Positions 45,448 through 54,287 of a DNA stretch of 64,000 bases are shown in pieces; the stretch's first letter is position 1; each line of letters opens with the position of its first letter. The notes below the pieces were generated by a model. That model ran no database searches. It saw only the letters and a list, made by a program, of their open reading frames with translations, and was not told the DNA's origin. Source of the DNA: Pseudomonas sp. MWU15-20650 (GTDB lineage: Bacteria > Pseudomonadota > Gammaproteobacteria > Pseudomonadales > Pseudomonadaceae); NCBI RefSeq assembly GCF_023242475.1, contig NZ_JALJFG010000021.1, forward strand, positions 33,532 to 97,531, given 5' to 3'. The position numbers and the translations under genes were made by a program.

Positions 45448-46734
45448 ATGTTGAAGCAACGGATGGGTCTGATCGCTCTGGGGATTTTGAGCGCTACTCA
45501 GGCAATGGCTAACGACCAGGAGCAATCCAAGGGTTTCGTTGAAGACAGCCACCTGAACATCGCAGCACGTAACGCCTACATCAGCCGTGACTACAAAAAC
45601 GGCAAGCAAGACAAAGCCGAGTGGGGCCAAGGCTTCATCGGCAAGTTCGAGTCCGGCTTCACCCAAGGCACCGTAGGTGTGGGTGTGGACGTCATCGGCC
45701 AATACGCGATCCGCCTGGACGGTGGTAAAGGTCGCAGCGGCGCTGGCGGTATCGACTTCTTCAAGCAAGGCGACAGCGGCGAAGCAGCCAGCGACCTGGC
45801 CAAAGGCGGCGCAGCGGTCAAGGCACGCATCTCCAACACCGTGATCAAGTACGGCCAGCAAATGCCAGCCGTGCCGGTCCTGCAATACGATAACTCCCGT
45901 CTGTTGTCGGAAACCTACGAGGGCACCTCGATCGTTTCCAAAGAGATCGCCGGTCTGCAACTGGACGCCGGTCACTTCACCAAGGAAGCTCGCAAGAGCG
46001 CCGAAGGCAGCGACAGCGGTGCCCTGAAAAGCATCGACTACATCGGTGGTAGCTACAAATTCACCGAAAGCCTGTCGGCGGCTTTGTACGCCTCCAACAT
46101 GCAGGACGTACTGAAGAAGCAATACGTTAACGTCAACTACGTGCTGGCCCTGCCAGAAAAACAATCGCTGACGTTTGACTTCAACGGCTACAAAACCAAG
46201 CTGGACCGCAGCTTCGCCCTGGAAAACCAAGGTGATGCGGACGCTCGCGACAACAAAATCTGGAGCTTGGGCGCTACATGGGCCGTTGGTCCGCACAGCT
46301 TCACCCTCGCTCACCAGCGCAGCACCGGCGACACGGGCTACCTGTACGGCGGCTACCGCAATGCTGGCGGTGTCGGCGACGGCGGCAACACCATCCTGTT
46401 GGCCAACTCCTACTGGTCTGACTTCAATGGTAAGGACGAGCGTTCCTGGCAAGCAGGCTACGGCCTGGACTTCAGCGCCTTCGGCGTGCCTGGCCTGACC
46501 TACAACATCGCTTACGTGCGCGGTACCAACATTGACGACGGTTCCAACCGCGGCAGTGGCACCGAGCGTGAAATCTTCAACCAATTCAAATACGTCGTTC
46601 AGAGCGGCCCAGCCAAAGACCTGAGCCTGCGTGCTCGCGCCTCGTGGTTGCGCGTTTCCAACAACGCCAGCAACTACAACGTTGGCGGTAACGAAATTCG
46701 CCTGTTCGCCGACTACCCGATCAACGTTTTCTAA
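45448..46734 (+). CDS. OprD-family outer-membrane porin
   Basis: A 428-residue porin of the OprD/Occ family. A signal peptide (cleavage near AMA) precedes the mature barrel. Family features include GFVEDSHLNIAARNAYISRD at the start of the barrel, EWGQGFIGKFESGF, and the C-terminus IRLFADYPINVF. Occ channels take up small carboxylates, amino acids or peptides. Codon use is strongly biased, suggesting high expression. The start at 45448 is behind AAGGA; an earlier ATG at 45304 would lack a signal peptide. The specific substrate is not visible. Confidence 0.9.
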   Translation: MLKQRMGLIALGILSATQAMANDQEQSKGFVEDSHLNIAARNAYISRDYKNGKQDKAEWGQGFIGKFESGFTQGTVGVGVDVIGQYAIRLDGGKGRSGAGGIDFFKQGDSGEAASDLAKGGAAVKARISNTVIKYGQQMPAVPVLQYDNSRLLSETYEGTSIVSKEIAGLQLDAGHFTKEARKSAEGSDSGALKSIDYIGGSYKFTESLSAALYASNMQDVLKKQYVNVNYVLALPEKQSLTFDFNGYKTKLDRSFALENQGDADARDNKIWSLGATWAVGPHSFTLAHQRSTGDTGYLYGGYRNAGGVGDGGNTILLANSYWSDFNGKDERSWQAGYGLDFSAFGVPGLTYNIAYVRGTNIDDGSNRGSGTEREIFNQFKYVVQSGPAKDLSLRARASWLRVSNNASNYNVGGNEIRLFADYPINVF

Positions 46735-46765
46735 TTGATCGTACGTCGCGCCTGATGCCAGGCGA

Positions 46766-46798
46766 TAAAAACCCCGACTGGTTCGGGGTTTTTTTATG
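46766..46798. terminator. Bidirectional terminator between oprD gene and M48 protease
   Basis: AACCCCGA (46769 onwards) and TCGGGGTT pair around ctggt, with AAAA before and TTTTTTT after, between convergent stops. Confidence 0.9.
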
Positions 46799-46806
46799 TC
46801 GGCGCA

Positions 46807-48936
46807 TCAGCCTTGGCGGTCATGCAAAATCTTGCGGGCTGCGGACGCGTTCACGTAGTCGAGCATTAACGACAGCCCTTCGTAAGGCTCGATTTTCTGG
46901 TTGTCTATGCACAGTTGCGCCATTTGCAGCAGCACCAGGCGCTTCTTCTTGTTGACCCGTGCACCCGGCACGCCGAACGCGGTTTTACGTCGCTCGGGCA
47001 ATGGCGCTTGCGGCGTCAGTTCCACGGTTACCCAGATACCCTGGGCAAACTGCAACCGCACATTGGCGATATGCTCGATGGGGAGTGGTTTCACCAGATT
47101 GGCGAACACAAAATGCTCCGGCGTCAGGCGCAACGCAGTCTGCGGCGCGCGTTTGAAGCGGCGGATACCCATCCACAGAAAGATCAGCGCGATGCTGCCG
47201 ATAGCCGCCCCGGCGCCGACGGCCGACAGCGGGGTGCCTTTCAAGCGCTCGGGGGAAAGCCAGGGCCGGCTCATGATGGCCAGTCCCAACAGCACGAACG
47301 GCAGCGCCAACACCGCCATCAGCGTACCGCGCCATCGGCCCCCTTCATGCAGTGCGCGCTCGCCCTCGGTCGAGGCGGCCATGGCTTCCAGCATATGAGT
47401 GTGTGCCGCGTTTTCGGATACCGACACCGCCATCAGTTCGAGAGACAGCTGTTCGCGCACAGCCTGCGGTGTGCTGAAATACGCGTCGATTTGCGCATTC
47501 GCACTTTCCACGTCCACGGCGCGGGTGGCGCTGTGCACGGCGTCCTGCAAGTGCACCTGCAGTGCCTTAAGGCGTTCGCCATTCGACGGGTGCGAATCGG
47601 TGGGGGGTGGCTGATGAATGCCCAGCGCTTCGGGCGGCAACTGCAACTCACGCTCTCGCAATGCGGCGAGCACGGCGCCGGGCAAATCGCCCTCTGTTGC
47701 CGCGTCACATAACGCCACCACTGAATCCTCGAGATGGGTATGCAGCACCGACACTCGCAACAACGCCGAAGCCGCCGCCGCATTGCCCACCAACCGGGCC
47801 CCCGCAGCGTCTGCCAGCAATTCCCGTTCTCGGCTCCAGTGATTCACGGCGTGGTCAAAACGCTGCATGAAAAACACGCCGAACATGAACGACGGCCGCA
47901 TCAGCCAACCCTGGATCAGGTCGCTGCCCATCATCGTGGTCATCAACGCACCCAGGCTACGGTTGACGCCGTCGTAGATCGGCAGGAAGTGCAGGCTGTA
48001 CTCGGTATCGTCACCGGCAAAATGCGCCAGCTCATGGCCGATCACCGCCCCGATTTCTTCGGGATTCAGCAGGCCTAGGTGCAGCAGCGGTACATGCAGG
48101 GTGCGCCCGCTCAATGGCGTCCCGGCCAGCATCACCTTGGCGGGGCTGGAGGTCACGTAAAAGCCTTGGGTCAAGCTCACCACAATATGATCCGGCGGCA
48201 ACGCGCCCAGTTTGCTCGCCAGCTCACGCACATGCCGCCATAACCCCGGGGCCTGCTCAGGCGTCACCACCTGGCCGAACATCTCGAGCGGTTCGGGCTT
48301 GAAGATGCCCAACATGTGGCGCAGTTGTTTAAGCAGCAACCCGATCGAATACACGCAGAACGCGGCAATCACGCCCAGCACCGCCATCAGCTTGACTTCA
48401 CCGCTGCCCAGCCGGCCCACATGCCACATCGCCAAGCCTTCGTAACTCAGCACCAACGCCACCGTCGCCGCGATCGCCACAACGTGGCTCACCAGCACAT
48501 AGGGCAAAAGGCGGCTACCCAAGGTGAACACCTGCAACAATTTTTCCCGCGACTGCTGCGCACGTTGCCCCGCCCACTGTGTGCCGACGAGTGCGGCGAG
48601 GCCGATGAAGCTGGCGAGCAACCCAAGGCCGATCACCCACGGCGCCAGCTCGAGCATTACGCGGTTGACACGAAACGCGGTGGGCACCTCGGCTTCAATC
48701 TTGTCCAGTCGCGAGAGCGCCAGTTGTACGCCGATTTTTTCTTTGCCCAAGTCGACCACAGCGGCCGGGTCCTGAGCTGCCAGCACCTGCAGTTGATGTT
48801 TGGCGATGAGCAGGTTGGCGCTGTAATCAATCACCGCCGTGCTGGTATCGGCAGCACGCTGACGTTCCCAACTTCCCAGGGCGGCCAGCGCCAGGGGGAA
48901 GATGACAAGCAGGCAGATTAGCTTCAGGGCGTTCAT
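46807..48936 (-). CDS. M48-family membrane metallopeptidase
   Basis: A 709-residue membrane protease. Membrane segments are seen near residues 5-22, 97-120, 145-165 and 180-205, and again near 560-620. The catalytic site is GAVIGHELAHFAGDD (HExxH), with the third ligand probably in SRERELLADAAGARL. It resembles HtpX/Ste24-type M48 enzymes but is longer, with an extra C-terminal membrane pair and basic tail. Role unknown; membrane protein quality control is the usual family function. Confidence 0.85.
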   Translation of the reverse strand: MNALKLICLLVIFPLALAALGSWERQRAADTSTAVIDYSANLLIAKHQLQVLAAQDPAAVVDLGKEKIGVQLALSRLDKIEAEVPTAFRVNRVMLELAPWVIGLGLLASFIGLAALVGTQWAGQRAQQSREKLLQVFTLGSRLLPYVLVSHVVAIAATVALVLSYEGLAMWHVGRLGSGEVKLMAVLGVIAAFCVYSIGLLLKQLRHMLGIFKPEPLEMFGQVVTPEQAPGLWRHVRELASKLGALPPDHIVVSLTQGFYVTSSPAKVMLAGTPLSGRTLHVPLLHLGLLNPEEIGAVIGHELAHFAGDDTEYSLHFLPIYDGVNRSLGALMTTMMGSDLIQGWLMRPSFMFGVFFMQRFDHAVNHWSRERELLADAAGARLVGNAAAASALLRVSVLHTHLEDSVVALCDAATEGDLPGAVLAALRERELQLPPEALGIHQPPPTDSHPSNGERLKALQVHLQDAVHSATRAVDVESANAQIDAYFSTPQAVREQLSLELMAVSVSENAAHTHMLEAMAASTEGERALHEGGRWRGTLMAVLALPFVLLGLAIMSRPWLSPERLKGTPLSAVGAGAAIGSIALIFLWMGIRRFKRAPQTALRLTPEHFVFANLVKPLPIEHIANVRLQFAQGIWVTVELTPQAPLPERRKTAFGVPGARVNKKKRLVLLQMAQLCIDNQKIEPYEGLSLMLDYVNASAARKILHDRQG

Positions 48937-49051
48937 GGGAGTCCGTTCACAACGCTGGGAGCTCGGTTATACCGAAAAAGCGCGTGGGGCGGATAGGGGA
49001 GGAGGTAGGGAAGGGAAGGGAAGGGAAGGGAAGGGAAGGGCCAAATCCCAG
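48937..49051. repeat. Upstream region of the M48 gene with a GGGAA tract
   Basis: 49008-49040 is GGG followed by six AAGGG units, 33 bases in all. It lies about 70 bases upstream of the M48 start codon and just before the tRNA-type terminator. Such tracts can vary in copy number by slippage. Confidence 0.9.
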
Positions 49052-49092
49052 AAACAACAAAGCCCTCGCATTTTTGCGAGGGCTTTGTTTTA
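49052..49092. terminator. Perfect 15-bp terminator, probably the original tRNA-Thr terminator
   Basis: Arms AACAAAGCCCTCGCA (49056-49070) and TGCGAGGGCTTTGTT (49075-49089) with a TTTT loop and T/A runs on both sides. Read on the minus strand it follows the tRNA-3'-like sequence at 49100-49116 by about ten bases, as it would after an intact tRNA-Thr gene. Confidence 0.85.
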
Positions 49093-49099
49093 TATGGGG

Positions 49100-49116
49100 C
49101 GGCACCAGGAGTCGAA
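49100..49116. other. Island attachment site, distal copy
   Basis: The 17 bases cggcaccaggagtcgaa are identical to 56132-56148 inside tRNA-Thr and in the same orientation. Integrases that use tRNA 3' ends leave exactly such direct repeats. This marks the left edge of the island. Confidence 0.85.
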
Positions 49117-49477
49117 AATGTTCATAACTACATGATTTATAGGCGTTTTATATTTAAAGGCATGGAGCGCTATCTCTAAAACTACCCTTTCATACCTCGC
49201 CCGAGCTTTCATACATGCAAGAAAAGCTTAACTAAGGGGCGGTTGCCCTCCACACACGACAGCCTCTCGCGCCTTCATTATTGGGGCACGGCAAGTAGCA
49301 AGGGACTCAAAGATGCAGTTGGTACAATCCACAGCAGTCGTCACCTCCAACTGAGCGCGTTCTGCCTACCGCGCTTCGCATCCGACGCGCTGAGAACGCT
49401 ACGCTAACCTAGGAGTGCTATTTTGTAGCGATTTTTCACCAATTGTGCTCATAATTCGCAATCATCAAAACACGAGA
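49117..49477. other. Non-coding left end of the island
   Basis: About 360 bases without a supported gene. Base composition is visibly lower in GC than the chromosome to the left. Promoter elements for the TIR gene should lie here, but no clear operator or repeat was seen. Confidence 0.5.
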
Positions 49478-50422
49478 ATGGATATGTCTCCCAAGGTTTT
49501 TGTAAGTCACGCGAGTGAGGATAAGGATCGGTTCGTGTTGGACTTTGCGAAGCAGCTCAGAGCCCATGGAGTTGACGCATGGCTCGATAAGTGGGAGATG
49601 CTTCCTGGCGACAGCCTTGTTACAAAGATATTTGACGAGGGGATCAAAGATGCTCAGGCAGTAATTGTAGTTCTCTCAAAAAATAGCGTTAGTAAACCTT
49701 GGGTTAAGTATGAGCTCGATGCTGCTTGTGTAAAGCGAATCAATACTGGAAGTAAGTTGATTCCTGTCGTAATTGACGATTGCGAAGTTCCTGAAGCGTT
49801 AAAGTCTACACTTTGGGAGAGTATTGAAGATACTGCATCCTATCAATCAAGTCTTGAGCGCATTATTGCTTCAATCTTTGGTGTTTCAGACAAGCCAGCT
49901 TTGGGTAAGCCACCAGCATACGTGGGCAGCTTCGGTGTAAGTGTCGCGGGGCATAATAACGTGGACAGCTTGGTGTGCAAGCTTGCATGTGATTTCGCGA
50001 TAAAAACAGGCTCGAGACACATAAACATTTCAGCATTTTGCAAGGATGGCGAGTTGGTTATGCCTGAGCACCAGCTTAGAGACTCCATTGAGTTTCTCGG
50101 TGAACACGGCACGTTTGAACTTCAGCATTTTCTTGGAGGCGAAATGCCGTCCATAGCGCTCACTGATGCAGGATTTGAATTGTATGCTCGTGAGCATGTG
50201 AGCAATTATGACGCTGTTTTTAGCTCAGTTGTTTCCGCGATTGTGAACAATGGTTGCACGAGTTTTTCACAAATTAAAAAGTGTCTTGACTTGACCCCGT
50301 TTCTGATTGAGCACTGCTTGAGAATTCTTGCGGGTGGGCGAAAAATTTCCGTCACCTGGTTTATCGGTGGAGACTGCGCGATCAGTAATGTCTCGCCTTC
50401 ATTGCGTAGAACCTTGCAATAG
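49478..50422 (+). CDS. TIR-domain protein with unidentified C-terminal domain
   Basis: A 314-residue protein. Residues about 5-140 form a bacterial TIR domain: KVFVSHASEDKDRFVLDFAK, GVDAWLDKWEMLPGDSL, AVIVVLSKNS and WVKYELDAACV, where E79 is the expected NADase glutamate. After a linker, residues about 165-314 form a second domain I do not recognise; its end (IKKCLDLTPFLIEHCLRIL...) could be a winged helix. Start is the ATG at 49478; 49484 is an alternative. It faces the thsA-like gene tail to tail. Codons are AT-rich compared with the core genome. Confidence 0.8.
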   Translation: MDMSPKVFVSHASEDKDRFVLDFAKQLRAHGVDAWLDKWEMLPGDSLVTKIFDEGIKDAQAVIVVLSKNSVSKPWVKYELDAACVKRINTGSKLIPVVIDDCEVPEALKSTLWESIEDTASYQSSLERIIASIFGVSDKPALGKPPAYVGSFGVSVAGHNNVDSLVCKLACDFAIKTGSRHINISAFCKDGELVMPEHQLRDSIEFLGEHGTFELQHFLGGEMPSIALTDAGFELYAREHVSNYDAVFSSVVSAIVNNGCTSFSQIKKCLDLTPFLIEHCLRILAGGRKISVTWFIGGDCAISNVSPSLRRTLQ

Positions 50423-50443
50423 CAATAATTAGTTATGATTCGG

Positions 50444-50472
50444 AGGCAGCCATTTTGAAAATGGCTGCTTTC
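50444..50472. terminator. Hairpin between the convergent TIR and thsA-like genes
   Basis: gcagccatttt and its inverse aaaatggctgc meet around a single G, giving a stem with a short loop between the stops at 50422 and 50533. Confidence 0.6.
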
Positions 50473-50532
50473 ACCCAGAAGAGGATACTAAGGCTTAAGC
50501 GAATGCCAGTGATGGTATCGTCTCTGAGTTTC

Positions 50533-51369
50533 TTATATTCCGTTTCTTACTGACTTAATATCAAGAAGGTTAATACTGGCCATTTTGTCTTTGTGAACGA
50601 CGATGGTAAGTTTTGCCGGGTATTTGAAGCGCATTTCACTAATTCGAAAAGTCCACAGCATTATTTTCAGAAGATCTTCGTCCGTAATATTTTTATGTTC
50701 TTTTATTCTGGTGATTCCCGAGCCGAACACTGGCGTGGACACGCTTTGTTGGGCGTAGACCTTATTTATCCTATCCCAGAAATTAATTAAAAATTCTAAG
50801 TATTCTGGCATAGTCAAAACCGCACGATTGCTCTTATCAAATTTTGAAAAGGCAGCGAGAATGAAATCGTCATATACACATAGAGTGCCTATGTTGTAGC
50901 GTTGCTTCTTGCCCTCCGCTCGTGCATCATTGCGTTCGGCAAGCTCATCCGCATCAAATGCATAGTTCTCTATGTGTTGGTCGAGTTTTGCTAGTGTTGC
51001 AGGTAAGTGGTGATTTATGAATACACCATTTAAAGAGTGTGCAGAGATTATTTTGTCGTCAACCACTGTGTCAAAATATTCATTAAAGGCAATAACCTTA
51101 AGTCCGCGCTCCGAAAAAATATCGCCGCTTTTTATTGTTACTTTGCTTCCTTCAATGTCAAGCTCAACCAGGTTTAGCTTGTTCGCGCGCTGCCACAGAA
51201 TTATATATAAAATAATTAGGGCTAAAACAAAAATACATCCCGCAGCAGCTTTTTTGTCAGAAGGGATCTCTACGAAAATCAAAAAAAGTGAGAAGACAGT
51301 ACTCACCGTTGAAATTCTTTCTTTAAAATCCTTTACCAATTGCCGATCAAAAAAATCTACTTTTTTCAC
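50533..51369 (-). CDS. thsA: Type II Thoeris ThsA-like effector, two TM plus Macro domain
   Basis: A 278-residue protein with two predicted N-terminal membrane helices (about 20-34 and 42-60; VSTVFSLFLIFVEIP, IFVLALIILYIILW) and a DUF6430-type Macro domain (about 75-278). Diagnostic stretches are KVIAFNEYFDTVVDD, SLNGVFINHHLP, AAFSKFDKSNRAVL, LINFWDRINKVYA and VFGSGITRI. In type II Thoeris this effector senses a nucleotide signal made by the TIR partner and acts on the membrane. It lies 37 bp after the thsB-like gene. Family assignment is from memory of these motifs. Confidence 0.8.
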   Translation of the reverse strand: MKKVDFFDRQLVKDFKERISTVSTVFSLFLIFVEIPSDKKAAAGCIFVLALIILYIILWQRANKLNLVELDIEGSKVTIKSGDIFSERGLKVIAFNEYFDTVVDDKIISAHSLNGVFINHHLPATLAKLDQHIENYAFDADELAERNDARAEGKKQRYNIGTLCVYDDFILAAFSKFDKSNRAVLTMPEYLEFLINFWDRINKVYAQQSVSTPVFGSGITRIKEHKNITDEDLLKIMLWTFRISEMRFKYPAKLTIVVHKDKMASINLLDIKSVRNGI

Positions 51370-51406
51370 AATGCTCTCCTAAGCAGTCGCCAATTTAGCT
51401 CAGTCA

Positions 51407-51961
51407 TCATTCGTCATAGCGATAGATGCTAGGTTTGCACTTAGTCGAGAGCGAGAAATTAGAGTTGCTTAAAGCCTTTGTGATTGCGTCTTTTTGCAAA
51501 GGAATGTGAAGTGTTGGCACTCCGTCCATCAGTCTCTTGAATGTTGGAAGCTTATTCCAAAGATCTTTGACTTCTTTTTTCAAACTTCCATTGCTCAAGA
51601 GCAGATCAAATCCAGGATATGCGACTATCACCGGCAGTCCTTGGTTGCTGATACCATACTCGATTTCTTCCTTAAGCGCTTTCGACTCAATAGTGGAGTT
51701 GCTTAGAAATAGAATGATGTTTTTCGAAACCTGTAGGCGCTGGCGCAATCTAGGCTTCAAAGTAGCTTCCCAGTCACTGCCGTCCCTGACGCTATAGGTT
51801 TTGGCATGCGAGTCGTTGAAAGGGAAGGCTGAGTCTTTACCCTTCCATGCACGCAACATGTTGTAATAAACAAAGTCGGGAGTGGCGTGAGCTTTAAGTG
51901 AGCTTTCGTTGAACGGCTCTGCAACATAGAACGCGCAGTAATTTCCATTTCGGTTCGTCAT
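51407..51961 (-). CDS. thsB: Thoeris ThsB-like TIR protein
   Basis: A 184-residue stand-alone TIR-like protein (ThsB/PF08937 type) with no added domain. NYCAFYVAEPFN, VYYNMLRAWKGKD, NDSHAKTYSVRDGSDW, NIILFLSNSTIESKALKEEIE follow the family pattern; the catalytic glutamate is most likely E99 in the KEEIE segment. ThsB senses phage and makes the signal that triggers ThsA. It is the first gene of the two-gene minus-strand unit; the 180 bases before it would hold the promoter. Confidence 0.82.
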   Translation of the reverse strand: MTNRNGNYCAFYVAEPFNESSLKAHATPDFVYYNMLRAWKGKDSAFPFNDSHAKTYSVRDGSDWEATLKPRLRQRLQVSKNIILFLSNSTIESKALKEEIEYGISNQGLPVIVAYPGFDLLLSNGSLKKEVKDLWNKLPTFKRLMDGVPTLHIPLQKDAITKALSNSNFSLSTKCKPSIYRYDE

Positions 51962-52141
51962 CGTTCATCCAGGTTGAAAGGGTGGAAATCACAATATAGC
52001 TCCTTTCGTAGACGGAAACACCGAGTAAGGGGACGAATTGTGACTACCCTTAGCTTCCCTGTAGGTCATCATTTTGCTTGGCGGTAGTGTCATCGCTGGG
52101 TCTATTGCTGTCGTCCGTAACTATCCAAACCTGAATCTCAC

Positions 52142-52417
52142 TCAGAGTTTGAAAACCCATGATTTTGCTAAACGACGAGTGAGCAGACGTACAGTCAGTA
52201 AATAGTAATACCGTGTCGCCTCACTGCGCCGACCTAGCCGATGATCGAGAAACCACGCAACATGCTTTCTCTGCCAAGTCCATGGCGTCAGCCGCTGCCA
52301 GCGTTCTGCAATCTCTGCTTGGATAATCTTGGACTGACGCAAATGACGTTCACGCGTCGCGTGTGACCCGGTCAATACCCCAGCTAAAAATATCTCCATA
52401 TCGAATGGCTTACTCAT
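52142..52417 (-). CDS. Small basic protein coupled to the second recombinase
   Basis: A 91-residue arginine-rich protein (SHATRERHLRQSKIIQAEIA, TPWTWQRKHVAWFLDHRLGR). Its sequence looks like the helical core-binding part of a tyrosine recombinase. The ATG is two bases after the upstream integrase stop, implying coupled synthesis. Its function is unknown; a recombination accessory factor is the simplest guess. Confidence 0.55.
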   Translation of the reverse strand: MSKPFDMEIFLAGVLTGSHATRERHLRQSKIIQAEIAERWQRLTPWTWQRKHVAWFLDHRLGRRSEATRYYYLLTVRLLTRRLAKSWVFKL

Positions 52418-53393
52418 GCCTACCCCCAATGTAGGCGGCGACCACGTCGATTCGACCGTGTCCCAGCTCATAGCTGATTTGCCTCAGAGCCTCAAAATGA
52501 AGGCGCCGATCTATCCGAGAGCAATCACCGCCGTTGATAGGTGCGCGGTGATGGGTGATCCGTTCATAGCTTTCACATGCGAACGCTGCTCGTAACTCGT
52601 GGAGGGCTTTAAGATTCTGTGCATGAAGGATGTCCCGCGCCGGGCGGACGACTTCCTGCAACACGTTCAAGTAGCTTTCATTTGGCGCAATCAAGTTGCG
52701 GCTACCCAGAGGCGACACCTGCTCCGCCAATGCAAGCGCATCAAGTACATAGTCATCCACCGCAATCCAACGTGGCGCCGAGGTGCCGGAGCGGCCACCT
52801 TTCGTACCGTCTTGGATATTGATCTTGTCGAAGTTCTTAGCTTCACGGCTTAGCCGTGGCAGGTCAGCCAATATGGCCTCACGCAAGCGCATGCCGGTGG
52901 CTCGCGCCAACAGAACAATCGCGGCGGCCCACAGCTGATGATGGTTGCAAAGCACATTGACGACCTGCTTAACCTGTTCGCGGTCTTGGCCCTGCGGAAC
53001 CGAGTGACGGACCCCGGTACGCTGCATACCCAACGCCTTGCTCGGACTTGGCAACTTCACGTACTGATCACCGCGAAGCGCCGCCATGGTCCTGTTAACG
53101 CTGGAAAGCCGATTTTGTGCGGTGCTGACGGCGAGGTCACCGCGCCTAACCACGTCGCGCAGATACGCCGCATAGTCCGCCAACACCTTCCGATCAATCT
53201 GCCGCGCATCATTGATACCGGGGCCCAGATCTGAGCGGCACCACTTCACGAATGCCTGCCACCGATCACAGTGTGCCTTCACCGTGCCGTAGTGGCCGCC
53301 GCCGAACATGTCTTTCAATGCCTGCGGTCCTGCGTAGCTCAATTGCCTGCCGTAGCCGAAATTGCGGCCATCGCGTCTACCCACCAATGCCAT
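52410..53393 (-). CDS. Second tyrosine recombinase of the island
   Basis: A 327-residue integrase-domain protein. Catalytic motifs are visible: ATGMRLREAIL (box I Arg), LHELRAAFA (HxxR) and ELGHGRIDVVAAYIGG (second His and Tyr). The N-terminal half is a SAM-like core-binding domain (TVKAHCDRWQAFVKWCRSDL). It resembles the integrase-domain proteins found in conjugative elements rather than the P4 class. The ATG at 53393 follows GAGGTGA; a frame extended upstream lacks a start site. It is higher in GC than the Thoeris genes, suggesting a different origin. Confidence 0.75.
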   Translation of the reverse strand: MALVGRRDGRNFGYGRQLSYAGPQALKDMFGGGHYGTVKAHCDRWQAFVKWCRSDLGPGINDARQIDRKVLADYAAYLRDVVRRGDLAVSTAQNRLSSVNRTMAALRGDQYVKLPSPSKALGMQRTGVRHSVPQGQDREQVKQVVNVLCNHHQLWAAAIVLLARATGMRLREAILADLPRLSREAKNFDKINIQDGTKGGRSGTSAPRWIAVDDYVLDALALAEQVSPLGSRNLIAPNESYLNVLQEVVRPARDILHAQNLKALHELRAAFACESYERITHHRAPINGGDCSRIDRRLHFEALRQISYELGHGRIDVVAAYIGGRHE

Positions 53394-54287
53394 CTCAATC
53401 ACCTCATCTCCCGTTCTCCGATCCTCGCCCCACGTCATCCCGCAAAGGATGTTGAGTGTTATCAGGGATCAAGGCCCCTGCGACCTGTGAGGGTTGTCCA
53501 CTAACGCGGGACTGGCGGCTCTTTACGACCGGGAGCTTGGGCATCTCATGATCTGGCCTCCTGAACACTTCCGAAGAAGTGGGCGGGTGGAGGCTACGCT
53601 GGCTGACGAGACCGGCGCCGCGAGATCCTGAGTCGGGTGAAGGCAGTGAAGCGATGACCGGGGCGTGCCTGACTGTCAGTCAGGTGCAGTCCATTCCGTA
53701 GGCTGCGGCACCATCATCTGCATCGCTGTTGCTGGTGACTTCGGTGTTTGTCACGCCGATTGTCACGAGGGGGAATGCCGCAAAGCCTTGTACGAGGTGG
53801 GTTGCAGCAGCGGTAGGAGCGCCCGTCTCTTTCCGGGAGAAAGAGACGGGCGCAGGTTGGCGCACGGGAATGGCCAAGCGGATAGGTTGCTGCAGAGCAG
53901 CTATGAAAGGGGGATGAGTTGCCGCAGTGGGCACCCTGGTAAAAGTAGGCATCCATCACATCGTTGTGACCGTGCGAGCCGCCGGACGCTAATCGCACTT
54001 TGGGAGAACCACCACGGTGTGGCGTAGCCTTTAAGGTTCTGGCTACCTGGGTTGCTGTCAACGACAGCTCTTTGCCCGATCTTTTCTACGCCTGTGGATA
54101 ATTTTGGTCAAGGCTCGAGTTTTCGGGAGTTCTACGGCTGTGGATGAAATTATCCACCGGTGGAAATCCGTGGTTTTCCACAGACAGTTGCGTGGGCTTT
54201 AGATTTTTTAGGTGAGGTCCATCCAAACAGGGCGGCTTTGCAGCCCTGTTTGGATGGACCCGCGTGGCAGAGCAGATTGCGAGAGTC
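53394..54287. other. Non-coding island segment with DnaA-like sites and palindromes
   Basis: No gene is firmly supported; overlapping minus-strand frames at 53680-54061 have no recognisable family. 53819-53853 is a 15-base perfect stem (GCGCCCGTCTCTTTC and its inverse around CGGGA). 54093-54182 contains four DnaA-box-like sites: TGTGGATAA (54093), TGTGGATGA (54139), TTATCCACC (54150) and TTTTCCACA (54174). 54216-54260 is an 18-base perfect inverted repeat around nine bases. Confidence 0.65.

Noticed and set aside
53680..54061. Overlapping minus-strand frames of 90 and 115 residues in the island
   Set aside because: Neither shows a known domain, they compete with each other, and the region includes a perfect palindrome; I could not support either as a gene.
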